NCBI RefSeq assembly: GCF_018325905.1
Contig: NZ_AP021901.1
Location: forward strand, 5,791,001-5,855,000
Direction of reading: 5' to 3'
DNA from: Pseudomonas sp. St316
Lineage (GTDB): Bacteria; Pseudomonadota; Gammaproteobacteria; Pseudomonadales; Pseudomonadaceae
Length of the DNA: 64,000 nt
Positions 5,953 through 18,764 of the stretch are shown here, piece after piece. The first letter of the stretch is position 1. Every line of letters begins with the position of its first letter. Position numbers and translations under genes: made by a program. A model generated the notes under the pieces. It had not been told where the DNA came from. It saw only the letters and a list, made by a program, of their open reading frames with translations, and did no database searches.

Positions 5953-8900
5953 CTATTTGTCAGATTTAGCTCTATTCTCTTGTCGAGAAAGAATCTGAAG
6001 GTTTGAGCTGCAATTTGTACCATCGCAATTTTTTTGGCTTTATATGGTCAAACTGCCACTCGTTAGGATCTGGAGTTACGCCGCGCTGGCTTTTTTGTGG
6101 TTTGACTAACACCGTACCACTGGAATCAGATTTTACTACACCGTCGTTGGCTGCTTTATTCAACTCCAATGCCTCTTGTTTTTGCCGCAAAGTGAAATCT
6201 TTACCGGGACCAACATTTGGCGGATCTTCAATACTTGAATAATCGACTTTTGCATGAGCGCCTGTCTCTTTTGCACCACGACCTGGCGAACTAAACTCCC
6301 CATCTACCCGCGACTGTGGCGTATCCCACCTCGGAGTACCAGCCTCGGCCATCGGTTCTTTTGTCAGACTGCTTGGCTTTGCTCCCGCCGTGCCAACACT
6401 TCCAGCACCACCTCCGGGAAGCATTCCGGGCACGACGTTGATCCCAAACGGATTGAATCCAGTTTGATCGAGATAAGCTCCCGCTTCGCTCATCCAAGCC
6501 GAATCACCATTCAGCCACATGTTGGCAATTTGATCCAGGTGGAGAGACCCCGCTTTGGTCCACTCTTGTTCATTAACCGTGCGGTAGCCTGCCATGAGGT
6601 CATTGCTGGAGCCGCCTGGATCAAGCGGTTCAGTTCGCTCTACGGACGCAACGATCGCTTTTGACCCCCCGTCCAACTCAGCTCGAATCTCTGCGCAATT
6701 GTTCGTTGTTCGACAGTTATCCAAACGAGCCAGATTCGCAGCGCTGCGCTTATCGAATTCGTGCTTGACTTGATCGCAGGTGCCTCGGGTATGGCACTCT
6801 TTCTCTGCGACCTCCAATTCCAGAACATCCAAGTGATTTAGGAAGTTGTATTGCGTAGCGTTCCTCGCCACCCAAACACCTTTATCCAGCTTGCTGGTAT
6901 CTCCATCCGCCTGCGAAGCAGCCGCAAGCAACCCAACCATCTGGGAGCTCATGCTCAGTAGGTTTTGATCACCCTTAACCAGATCGTTGAGGTGCCCAAC
7001 TAGAGCCTCGTTAGCCCCAGCTGCCAAGGCTCCGACTTTGAAATCACCGCCTGTAGCTTCGGCGAGAAGCCCCCCACCATTGCATGGATCACAATTTTCT
7101 GAGGCGTACCGGTGGCGTAAACACCCTTCGTGTAGTCGCCCATCGCGTTGAAGCTCGCTGCTGCCAAGGTGTTGAACAGCGCGTTTTTCAACGCATCGCT
7201 GGCACTGCCTCCCTGCCCGAGCGCTTTGCTCAGCAACATAGAGGTACTGTTCTGCAATGCCTGGTTGGCAGCGAACTGACCAACACCGTTCCAAGTGCTC
7301 AGCGAACTCGACGTAACAACTTTCTCAGTTGCCGTGCTCGTTTCAGTTCCAGTCCAGCCATCAAAATAAGCGGCCGTCAGTCCTGCCGTAACACCGGCGA
7401 TGGCATACCCCTTCATTGCATCCGAAGAGGTCACATCCTTGAACACTGCGCCAAGATTGCCGCGATTATTGACAACGCTGACGGTAGCGTTTGTTGCTGC
7501 TCCCGCTGCAACGGCGCCTGCCGCGGCTGAAATACCCGCAGCCGTCTCCGCAGTAATTGTTCCGGCAGCAACCATCCCTCCAGTCGCGGTTCCCATTGCG
7601 CCTGCCGCTAACGGTCCAACGACCGCTGCCATCAAAATCGCAATGATGATCTGCGAAGCCGGCCCCAAGCCGGAGTTGCTGTATTTGAAGCTGTCGTGGA
7701 TCTCTTTGACTTGACGCCAGTCCACATCTCCGCGTTTTTCTGCATCCTTAAGCCACGCCAACTGCGGATCTGCCTTGACCATCGCATCGATGGATTGGCT
7801 GACGGTTTGCTGATTGACCTGATTGATATCGATCTTCAAACCGTTGACGGCTTTGATCGCAACATTGCCCTCAGCAATAAACTGGCTTTGGCGCAAGGTT
7901 TCATCGGTCTTGCCCTTACCTTTGGACGAGACCCAGAACGCGTTGTTGTCGGTCTTCTCGTGGCTCTCCTGATGGAGATCCTTCACGCCTTCGAAGGTAA
8001 TGGAACCGCTACCGTCCAGCGTGATGTCCTTGCCACTCTGCAGTTTCGCCACTTGATACCGCTGGTCGCCGCCGCTGACCAATCGCAGGTCGCCCCCGGC
8101 AGTGATTTCACTGCCGATGTTTTTCACATCGGTTACTTCATCCCGCTGAGTTTTCTTACTCCCCCAACCACCTTTCTTCTTCATGTCGTACAGCGAATAG
8201 TCGCTGTCTTGCGCAGCCAGCAGTTCAAGCTTGCCACCCGCCACGAAATAGGCCTCATTTGCAGCGTTGACCTTGCTGGCGATCATCGCCAAATCCTGCC
8301 CCGCGCTCAGTACAACGTTGCGTCCCGCATTAACCGTAGAGGCCACCTGACTGACGTGATCCTCTTGGCTAGTGACCTTCTTGCTCTTGCCATAGGAATG
8401 CTGCTCATCCGCCGCCGAGGCGAAGGTCAAGTTTCCTTGGGCGGCCATGGCAACGTCGCGCTTGGCATCGATCTGAGTGCCGACAACGGTGAGGTTGCGA
8501 CCAGCGTTGACGGTCAGGTCGCGGCCGCTGTCGAGGCTGGACCCGTATTGCTTGATGTCTTGGTCGCGATGCCTGCCGCGAGTGCCGCTGGTGATGCGTT
8601 CGGCGGCGATGAGATTGACATCGCGCGTGGCGTTTAGGGTGGTGTCGGCGCCACTTTTCAGCACACCGCCGACGCTGTTGATGTCACGCCCTGCGCTGAT
8701 GTTCAGGTTGTTGCCGGCTTCGATACGAGCGGCGCTATCGATGAAGTCGGTGCGTTCGCTGCGGTAGCCGCTGTCGCTTTCGTGGGTAGTAACGGTACGC
8801 TCGTTAGTCACATCGCCAGTCAGAGCAACAACACTGACATCTCCTCCGGCAATAACCCCACCAGCCCGGTTAGTCAGATCATTACCCGCCAACGCCTCCA

Positions 8901-11900
8901 GCCGATTCCCAGCCTCCAGTAACCCGCTGTTAACCAGACTGTCACCCGCCGTCGCCCTCAAATGACTGGACGCACGCAAGGTGCCGGCATTGTTCAGGTT
9001 CTTACCCGCGATCAGGCTGACATCCGAACCCTGAATCAACGCCCCATTGGCCGCCAGACGATTGTTGGCCTGGGCCAGATAAAGCACCGGCACCAGCACC
9101 TGTTCGTTGTTCACCGTCCGAGTTTCCATCCAGACGATGTCATGGGTCAGCGCCGCCACCTGTTCAGCGGTCAGGCTGACGCCCAACGACAGGTTGAGGG
9201 CGTCCTTGCTGGCGATGGCGTTGTTCATCAGGTACTTGAACATGCCGTCGTCGGAGGTCTGGCCGTCGAGGAAACGTTGGCCGGTGCGGGCGATCACGGC
9301 TTGTTGGATCAGGCGCTGTTCATAGAAGCCGTCACCCAAACGCTTGGCGGCGTCGTCCGGGTCGTAGCCGAGGTTGCTCAGCAGGTAATCCGAGCTCATG
9401 AACCGACGCATGTCGGTCAGCGCCGGGTTGGTTTCGATCAGGTATTTTTGCGGGTTGGCCTGGAACGAGCGGTCCGGCAGGCCGCGCACTTGGGTCAGCC
9501 CCGTGCCTTGGGTCGGCGTGGCCGAGCCGTCGCCGCTCATGCGGAACAGGCCGTTTTGCCCGGTGGGCAAGTCGAAGCCCGGCAAGGCCAGCGGATCGAC
9601 TTGTTGCTGGGTCAGGCTCGGAGGTAGCTGTCGGTTGACGGTGACGCGGGTTGAGAATGCACCATCGGCCCCCGTGTCGGTGCGTGGGCCAGCGCCGACG
9701 TAGTTATAGCCGCCTCGTACCACACCGTTATTGGCGGTGCCTTGGGTGCGGATATCGACCGCACCACCCGATTGGATAATCGCGGCGTAGGTCTGGCTGT
9801 CGGTGGTGGCTGTCTGAGAGCCAAGCCCTGGGATCTCGCGCTCGGTCATGCCGATGAAGCGGCCCATCGCTGCTTCAAGGCCGCCCAAGTCGTCGGCATT
9901 GTAGCCTGGGCTCTGTAACCAGTATTTGTTGGTGAAGTCATTCGCGGCGGCGCGCCAGCCACCCGGGCTGCGCGTGCGCTCGGACATGAAGGTGCGCGAG
10001 GTTTCGGTCTCGCCGGTCTCGATGCCGATGTTGTTCAGGCTGACGAGGTTGGCGGTCAATGCACCGCCGACGCCGATGCTGCTGCTCCGGTTGGTCAGGC
10101 TGTCGCCCTGGATATCCAGGTTGCCGCCCGTGGTGATGCTGGAGGCGGCACTGGCAGCGGTGACTTCAAACTTGTCGCGCTGGACGATCTGCCAGACGTG
10201 GTTTTCCTTGCCGCCGCTGCAATCACCGGCGTTGACGCCTTCGATGCAGGCCACTTCCCTGATCGAGGCGGTGTAGATGCCTGCATCGTGGGTGGTCAAG
10301 ACCTCGCGGACGTTGTCGATCGTGCTGGCCGCCAGGCGCATGTTGCCGTCGCTTTGCAGCGTGCTGGAGCTGTTGAGGATGCGACTGGCACGGGTGCCGA
10401 GGCCGTCGCGATCGATGCTCAGATCACCCAGGCTGTAGATATCGGCATAGCGGTTGGTCAGGCTATTGACGCGCAGGTTGGTATTACCGCCACTGAAGAT
10501 CAAACCGTGCTCGTTGAGCAAATCACCGGTCGTGACGCCCAGCGTACCGGCACTGCCCAGGGTGCCGTAGTTGTTGATCGTAGCGGCCGTGACGCTCAGG
10601 TCCGCAGCCGAGGTCAGGCGACCGTAGCTGTTGAGGACGCCATCGACCACGACGCTTGTGTTGCCGCCGCCAGCGATGCTGCCGTTTTGTTCCAGATTGA
10701 TCAGCGCGGCCTTGAGGCCCAAGGTGCCGAGGCTGCTCAAGCGGCCGTTGCCGGCATAGGCGCCGGTCAGTTGCAGGTCGATCGCCCCATCGCTGCCGAT
10801 CAGGCCGTCGACGCGCCAGTTGCTGCCACGGCCCACCATGCTGTCGGTGCTGAGCAACTGGCCGGTGGCCGTCTGCGTCAACTGGTCGACATCCACGACC
10901 AGGTGCCCGGCCTGGATCGCCGTATTGTTGGTCCAACGATCAGCCGTCACCGTCAGGTTGCCGTAGGTCACCAACTGACCGCCGGCCTGCCCCAGGTTGG
11001 CCTGGCTGATGCCGAACAATCCCAGGCCAGTGTGCAGCAGCTTGCCACCCACGTTCTGGAGGCTGCCGGTGTCCAGGCCCACATTCTGGCTGGCGGTTTC
11101 CAGGGTGCCGTCGTTATTGTCGAACAGGCCTCCGATGCTGAACACCGTCGTGCTGTTCTGGCCCAGGGTGCGCAGTTGGCCTTTCTGGTTGCTCAGGCTG
11201 GCGGCGAGAACATCCAGGCTGTCCTGGCTTTCGATGATGCCCGCGTTGTTGTTCAGCGCACCAGAAAGGTCAAAGTCGATGCGACTGGCACTGACCTGCC
11301 CGCCGCCGCTGTTGTCCATCTGCCGGCCAATGACCTGGACCTTGCCCGTGGCATACATCCCGCCATTGCGGTTGTTGATATCCGCAGCCGGGTTGTTGAT
11401 CACGATGTCGCCGGCTTGCGCGGCCATGCGCCCGCCGTCGTTGTACAGCCCGGCCAAGGCTTTGATGTTCAGCCCCTGGGCCTGGATCGTGCCGCCCACG
11501 CGATTCACGTCGTAGCCGTTTTTCAATACGCCAGTGGTACGCGCCTCCAGCGCGGCCTTGACGCTGGACAGCACGCCACCGCGGTTGTCCAGGTTGCTCG
11601 CGAAGACACCCAGCTTGGCGTCCTGGGCGATGATGCTGCCGCCCTGGTTATCGATATCGCCCGTTACATTCACCGTCACCAGGCCCTTGCCTTGCAACGT
11701 GCCTTTGGCGTTATTCAGGCTGGCAGCACCGAATTCAACCTCGGCGGCTCGGCTGGCGATCAGGCCTTTGTCGGCGTTGCTGACCGCGCCGGTAGCGCTG
11801 ACCACCAACTTGCCATTGGCGGCGACGGTGCCTTTGTTGCTGTTGTCCAGGCTGGCGCTGCGCACGGTCATGACACCTTGGCTGGACAATTCGCCGCCCT

Positions 11901-13458
11901 GGTTGTTGATCGCGCCGGTATTGGTGATGTCGAGGTTTTTGCCGGCCATGACCAGGCCGGTCAGGTTGTCCAGGCTGCCGAGGATCAGCGTCGCGCTGTT
12001 CAGGCTCGACAGTTCACCTGCATTGTTTTCCAGATGACCCAGGGTGGCAGTCAAAATGCCCTGGCTATTGATCAGACCGCCCTGGCTGTTCAAGACCTGA
12101 TTGGCGGTCAGGTGCAATTCGGTGCCGCCGAGGATCCGGCCTTTGTTGCGGTTATCCACGACGTTGCCGGTGACGGTGGTCTTGCGCTGCCCGCTGAGGG
12201 TGCCGCCCTGGTTGTTCAGCCCGACGGTGGTCGTGACGTTCAGGTCTTGGCTGGCGATGACGGTTTTGCCACCGTTGTTCAGTTGCTTGGCCGTGAGGGT
12301 GACATCACCCGTGGCATTGCGGCTGTTATCGGCGTTGACCCCGGCTTCGATAATGCCGTTGTTGCTCAACGTGCCGCCGCTGTCCAGGTGAACGCTGTCG
12401 CGCGCCACCAGGTTGTTCCGGCTGGTCAGGTCGCCCTGGGTTTTCACGTCCAAGCGGCTACCGGCGTACACCTGGCCGCGGGTTTCCAGGCTGTTGGCCT
12501 GGATGTTGACGGCACCGGCAGCAGCCGTCTGCGCCAAACTCAAATGCCCATTGGCATCGAGCTGAATATCCCCACCACTGGCAACCATCTGGCCGTCCAG
12601 CTTCACACCAACCCCAGCCTCGGTCCCCACCAGTTTGATCGCACCTGCGTACATCCCGCCCAAGGCCGAGGAGTCGATGGCCAGTTCCGGTTTAGCACTG
12701 CCGTCATCCGCACGGGCGGTGGCGTTGAGGGTGTTGGCATTAACGTCGTTGCGCCCCGCCACGATGGTCAGGTTCTTGGCCTGGATTTCGGCGTTGATCT
12801 TGGCGCTGCGGGTGATGATTTCGAAGCGGTCGACGTTGTTGGCGTTAAGGCCTGCGCCTTCAATGGACACGCTGCCTTGGTCGACCTGATAGCTCTTGAG
12901 CTGACCATTTTCGAGCACCGGCTTGCCGGTAGTCAGCGTCGCCTTCGGCGTATTGATAAACCCGCAACCATTGCAGGTGATGCCATAAGGGTTGGCGACA
13001 ATGACGTGGGCCGACTGCCCCGCCACCTCGGTGTAGCCGCGCAGTTGGCTGGGGTTGCCGCCATTGACTTCGTTGAGGATGGTCGTGGCGGCTGTGCCCT
13101 GGAGGTTCGGGTTACCGAGAATGATCCCACCCAGTTGCGTCGCCTGGGCGGTATTGGTGGCGTTGTTGAGGATCACGCCGCTGCTGCCGACGTTGTAGTC
13201 CTTGAACTGGTTGTGGGACAGGCCACTGCCATTGGGCTTGGCGATGTTGACCACCGGTACGCCATTGCCCGCCTGGCCGAGACTGGTGCCCGGCGCGCTG
13301 ACCACGATGCCGTCGGCCTGGGCCCACATGGGCTGCCAGAACATGACGTTGGCCAACAGGAACGCCAGGCCGCGCTTGGGCATGCCCCAGAAGGCGTCAC
13401 GAGTTTTCAGGGCAGCCGAAGGCTGGCGGGCCAGGAAGGCGTATTGGCGGTCGTCCAT
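5953..13458 (-). CDS. cdiA: CdiA-type two-partner-secretion exoprotein with HNH-like C-terminal toxin; two apparent frameshifts
   Basis: Reconstructed product of about 2,500 residues. The long signal peptide runs to about residue 48 (cut near WAQA). A TPS haemagglutination domain follows, with NPNL at 116-119 and NPYGI at 156-160, then long filamentous-haemagglutinin repeats (AGNDLTNRAGG, SAGRDINSVGG) and a DUF637-like hydrophobic region. As written, the first frame runs from 13458 to 7000 and ends in a false tail after HAMVGG. One extra G in the G6 run (C6 on plus strand, 7070-7075) gives GGLLAEATGGDFKVGALAAG and continues. A second break at an A7 run (T7 on plus strand, 6029-6035) hides the true end: with one A fewer, WQFDHIKPKNCDGTNC and LQILSRQENRAKSDK follow, stopping at 5953. 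This resembles an HNH-type nuclease. It would be secreted by CdiB and deliver the toxin into neighbouring cells. Confidence 0.85.
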
Positions 13459-13481
13459 GATCAGGTCTCGTTACAGCAGCG

Positions 13482-15188
13482 TTAAATAGATACATCCAAG
13501 CGGAAGTAGATCGGCGCTTCGCGCTCGGTCAGGGCATCCGGACGTTCCAGGGAGTGGGCGAAGGTCACGCTGGCGCTCAGGTGCTCGCCGCGGGCGAACA
13601 ACTCCAGCGAGTTGCTCGACATACGCCCGTGCTCGTCGCCGTTATAGCGATTGCCGCGAATCACGCCCTGGTCATAACCGAGGCTGGTGCCGTATTCGGC
13701 GAACACCGGGCGCAGCCATTCCAGGGTCACCGGGCGGCTCCAGCGCAGGTCGTTGCGCCAGTAGCCGCCGCTGTCACCGGACAATGTCTGGTCCTTGTAG
13801 CCGCGAATCGACGAAAGGCCGCCCAGGCTCATGCGCTGCGAGCTGTACAGCGCATCCTCGCTGCGCTGGCCGGTCATCAGGCTGCTGAAACTGAAGGACT
13901 CGCCGCCCAACGTGAAGGGCTGCAAGTAGCTGAGGGTGGCGGTGTATTTGCGATAGCGCGCATCCGGCAGCCCTGGCCCGGGGTCGTGATCGCCTTGGGC
14001 ATCGAGGGCTCCGATACCCTCCTGCAAGCCCAAGTCGAGGTTGACGAAGGCATTGCCGACCCGTCGTCCATGGTTGATGCCGAACTGCATTTCGCTGATG
14101 CGATTGCTGCTTTCAGCGAGCTTGCTGTCTTCGATGAAGTTGTTGGTGCGCAGGTACGAAAGGCCAGTGTTGAGCGAGGTTTTGCTCACCGCGTCGCGAT
14201 GCACCACCCGTTCCAGGCGCACCTGATGGTTCTGGCTGTCGCCGCTCTGCTTGAAATTGAAGCCGTTGGCCTGGCCCAGCGCGCGGTACTCGCTCTGGCT
14301 GTAGGTGTAACTCAGGTTCCACCAGCCAAACGGCAGGTTGTAATAGAGCATGCCGTTGCGCGAGGTTTTCTGGTGGTCGCTGATGGCATCGTGGCCGCCG
14401 CGCAAGGCCAATTGGTCAGCCAGGCCCAGGGGACTGTCCCAGTCCAGGGAGGCGCCCCATTGCTGTTCGCCCGTGCTTTTCTGCCCGTCGTTATGCCGTG
14501 ACAGGCCGGCGCGCCAAGGTTTTTGCGGGGTGTTATTGACCAGCACCTGGCTGCCGCCGATGTTCTGCCCCGGGGTCAGTTCCATTTGCGCGCGGTTGGA
14601 CGGCAACCGGTTCAGTTGATCGACCATCTGCTCCATCTCACGCAGGTTGAGCAGGTCGCCGGTTTTGCCGGGAAACGTCATCGCCAACTCGCGCTCCGAC
14701 AGCTGGCTGTTCTCGGCACCTTTGAGGCCTTCCAGGCGGCCCTCGACGACCAGCACTTGCAGATGGCCGCTGGACAGGTCCTGTTGCGGCAAATAGGCGC
14801 GACTGGTGACCAGGCCTTTGTCGAGATAATGGTCGGTAATGACTTTGAGCAGCTCGTTCAGCTGTGGCACGCCCAGGCATTGGCCGATGTAGGGCTTGAG
14901 CAGGCGTTCGCGCTCCGCATTGGACAAAGCATCGGCGCCCTTGAGCTCGATGGTCTTGATCGGGAAGCAACGGGTATCGACAGGGGCCGTCGGCTGGGCC
15001 GGCTTCGCCTCCTTGCCGGGCAGGTCCTTGAGTTCTTCAAGACGTCGGCGCTGCTCTTCGAGCAAGCGATCCTGGCGTTCACGAATCAGGTCCGTGTCAC
15101 CGGGGGTTGGCGCGGCGACGGCGATGTTCATCGCTAGAAAACACAGCGACGCAACGACTAGCCTCGTCCCTAAGGCAAATACGGACAT
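13482..15188 (-). CDS. cdiB: TpsB/CdiB outer-membrane secretion pore
   Basis: A 568-residue protein of the ShlB/FhaC/CdiB family. Start at ATG 15188, with GAGGG upstream and a signal peptide (MSVFALGTRLVVASLCFLAM, cleaved near AVAA). Next come a basic/acidic helix region (LLEEQRRRLEELKDL), POTRA domains (CFPIKTIELKGADAL; LQVLVVEGRLEGLKG) and a C-terminal beta-barrel. The barrel contains SSIRGYKDQTLSGD, matching the conserved [VI]RG[YF] tip of the L6 loop. It ends SLERPDALTEREAPIYFRLD with a final aromatic/hydrophobic strand. It exports the downstream CdiA, whose ATG begins 23 bp after the cdiB stop, so the two form an operon. Confidence 0.92.
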   Translation of the reverse strand: MSVFALGTRLVVASLCFLAMNIAVAAPTPGDTDLIRERQDRLLEEQRRRLEELKDLPGKEAKPAQPTAPVDTRCFPIKTIELKGADALSNAERERLLKPYIGQCLGVPQLNELLKVITDHYLDKGLVTSRAYLPQQDLSSGHLQVLVVEGRLEGLKGAENSQLSERELAMTFPGKTGDLLNLREMEQMVDQLNRLPSNRAQMELTPGQNIGGSQVLVNNTPQKPWRAGLSRHNDGQKSTGEQQWGASLDWDSPLGLADQLALRGGHDAISDHQKTSRNGMLYYNLPFGWWNLSYTYSQSEYRALGQANGFNFKQSGDSQNHQVRLERVVHRDAVSKTSLNTGLSYLRTNNFIEDSKLAESSNRISEMQFGINHGRRVGNAFVNLDLGLQEGIGALDAQGDHDPGPGLPDARYRKYTATLSYLQPFTLGGESFSFSSLMTGQRSEDALYSSQRMSLGGLSSIRGYKDQTLSGDSGGYWRNDLRWSRPVTLEWLRPVFAEYGTSLGYDQGVIRGNRYNGDEHGRMSSNSLELFARGEHLSASVTFAHSLERPDALTEREAPIYFRLDVSI

Positions 15189-15327
15189 GTTCGATCCCTC
15201 GATACAGAAATGACAGCAGGCATGCACAGCAATGCGCGCACACCAGACCCTGCTTATCGCTTTCGGTTCAAGAGAGCGGGAATTTTCCACTCAAAAAAGA
15301 GACGCGTCTCACAGACAGCGTCGACAA

Positions 15328-15978
15328 TCACAACGAAAAAACACGTCTGCAAGACACGAGCAGGTCAGCGCCTTTACCGTTTCCCCCTCGCGAATCAAGG
15401 CTTTTAACCCCGTTGCCAAGCAAGGTGGGCGACTCCCCAGTGATCTCGCCCAGCAGCGCCGTCACAACGTTGCCCTCGACCATGCCTCGCGCTTGCAGAA
15501 GGCCCGCCAGCGCACACACAGCCGGCCAGTAACGGTGCACCAGGCAACTGCAACGCGCGATGGCCAGGGCTTGGGCGTCGAGCAGTTTGCGCGCAGGCAA
15601 CAGGCTGATCAATTCGTGCCCTCGGTCCAGGTCACCGCGACCGCTGCCCCTGATCAGCCGGTCCGACCTGCGATGCCGATAGACCGCTTCGGCCACGGGC
15701 CCCGCGAAGCAATGGAGCAGGTCACGTTCAATGGCATCGACCATCGAGGGCAGGTATTCAGCGATCCCCGGCGCGTCGAAGGCGGGGCGTGGGACAAGGT
15801 AGTCCGCTTCGACCAAGCCTTCTGCGTATTGCGGGTTGCCGCGCAAGTCGAACAGGGGTCCCGTGCAGGCTTGAGCCTTGGTACGCACGATGATGCGTTT
15901 TATCGGTTGACCGTTCCACCAAAAGGCCAGGGCATGACCCGCTTCGTGGAAGGCCGTGCTGCGCGGGCATTTGTTCAT
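15328..15978 (-). CDS. Small M41-like (FtsH protease-domain-like) zinc peptidase
   Basis: A 216-residue protein with the zinc motif HEAGH at residues 11-15, CFAGPVAEAVY at about 90-100 and GDLDRGHEL near 115-122. This is the order found in the FtsH protease domain (HEAGH; GG.[AV]AE; a downstream Asp as third zinc ligand). There is no AAA domain and no obvious membrane anchor, so it is a stand-alone peptidase module, probably cytoplasmic. No strong ribosome-binding site is seen before ATG 15978. It lies upstream of cdiB in the same direction with a 139-bp gap, which may hold the cdiBA promoter. Substrate and any link with CDI are unknown. Confidence 0.65.
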   Translation of the reverse strand: MNKCPRSTAFHEAGHALAFWWNGQPIKRIIVRTKAQACTGPLFDLRGNPQYAEGLVEADYLVPRPAFDAPGIAEYLPSMVDAIERDLLHCFAGPVAEAVYRHRRSDRLIRGSGRGDLDRGHELISLLPARKLLDAQALAIARCSCLVHRYWPAVCALAGLLQARGMVEGNVVTALLGEITGESPTLLGNGVKSLDSRGGNGKGADLLVSCRRVFSL

Positions 15979-16036
15979 GATCGGGTCCGTCGGCAGGCGA
16001 CACTCATATCATCTGCCTCGCCGTTTGGCTTCGGTG

Positions 16037-16073
16037 AAAGTTTATCCCTATCGACTGTTAATACTGCGCCTAT
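16037..16073 (+). promoter_or_regulatory. Possible OxyR-type operator upstream of katG
   Basis: Four tetranucleotides spaced by 7 nt (aaag, ctat, taat, ctat at 16037, 16048, 16059 and 16070) match the ATAG-N7-CTAT-N7-ATAG-N7-CTAT pattern at 12 of 16 positions. Both CTAT words are exact. It lies about 275 bp before katG in a 369-bp gap with no gene, between divergent genes. This is only a candidate: the distance to katG is long and promoter boxes are not clear. Confidence 0.25.
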
Positions 16074-16341
16074 TAGCTATCTGGCAAAGGGGGACTAGCC
16101 TGAGTTCAGGCTGGTGTAATCCGGCCCGTGAAACCTGACAAAGAGATACGAAGCGTTCAGAAACGTATTGGGCTTGCCGTGGGCCACCGTACTGGCAACG
16201 GGACCGCTTTCTCGCGTTGCCGTGTGGTCATGACGATCAGTTGAGCGAACTGTGAGCCCTGCGCCCTGTGTCATTTATTTCGCCTGTCGCTATTCAGAGC
16301 CCGGCCGGGCCGGATAGCTGGATGAATACGACCAAAGGTAG

Positions 16342-18612
<2,271 letters not shown>

Positions 18613-18727
18613 GCAGCGTCCGAGGGCATGAGGTCTGGCAAGGAGGCCACCTCATGAACTTTTCTTCACCCCAGGCCTGCGTGTGATTGGGTACAGTCGC
18701 CTCGCTCATTCAAGAAACTAAGGTTTT

Positions 18728-18755
18728 AGCCCGCTCTCCCAGCGGGCTTTTTTTT
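18728..18755 (+). terminator. Intrinsic terminator of katG
   Basis: An 8-bp stem, agcccgct (18728-18735) with agcgggct (18741-18748), loop ctccc, followed by eight T. It separates katG from the convergent phosphatase gene. Confidence 0.9.
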
Positions 18756-18764
18756 GCCTGGCAT

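Noticed and set aside
7064..7081. Programmed -1 ribosomal frameshift as the explanation for the cdiA break
   Set aside because: Not fully excluded, but three other homopolymer indels in the window, including one in recC, make sequencing or mutational indels far more likely, and I see no supporting downstream pseudoknot.
10198..13485. 1,095-codon plus-strand frame opposite cdiA
   Set aside because: Antisense shadow of the repetitive, GC-rich cdiA coding strand: valine/alanine/glutamine-rich with no domain, and the minus strand shows clear TPS and FHA motifs.
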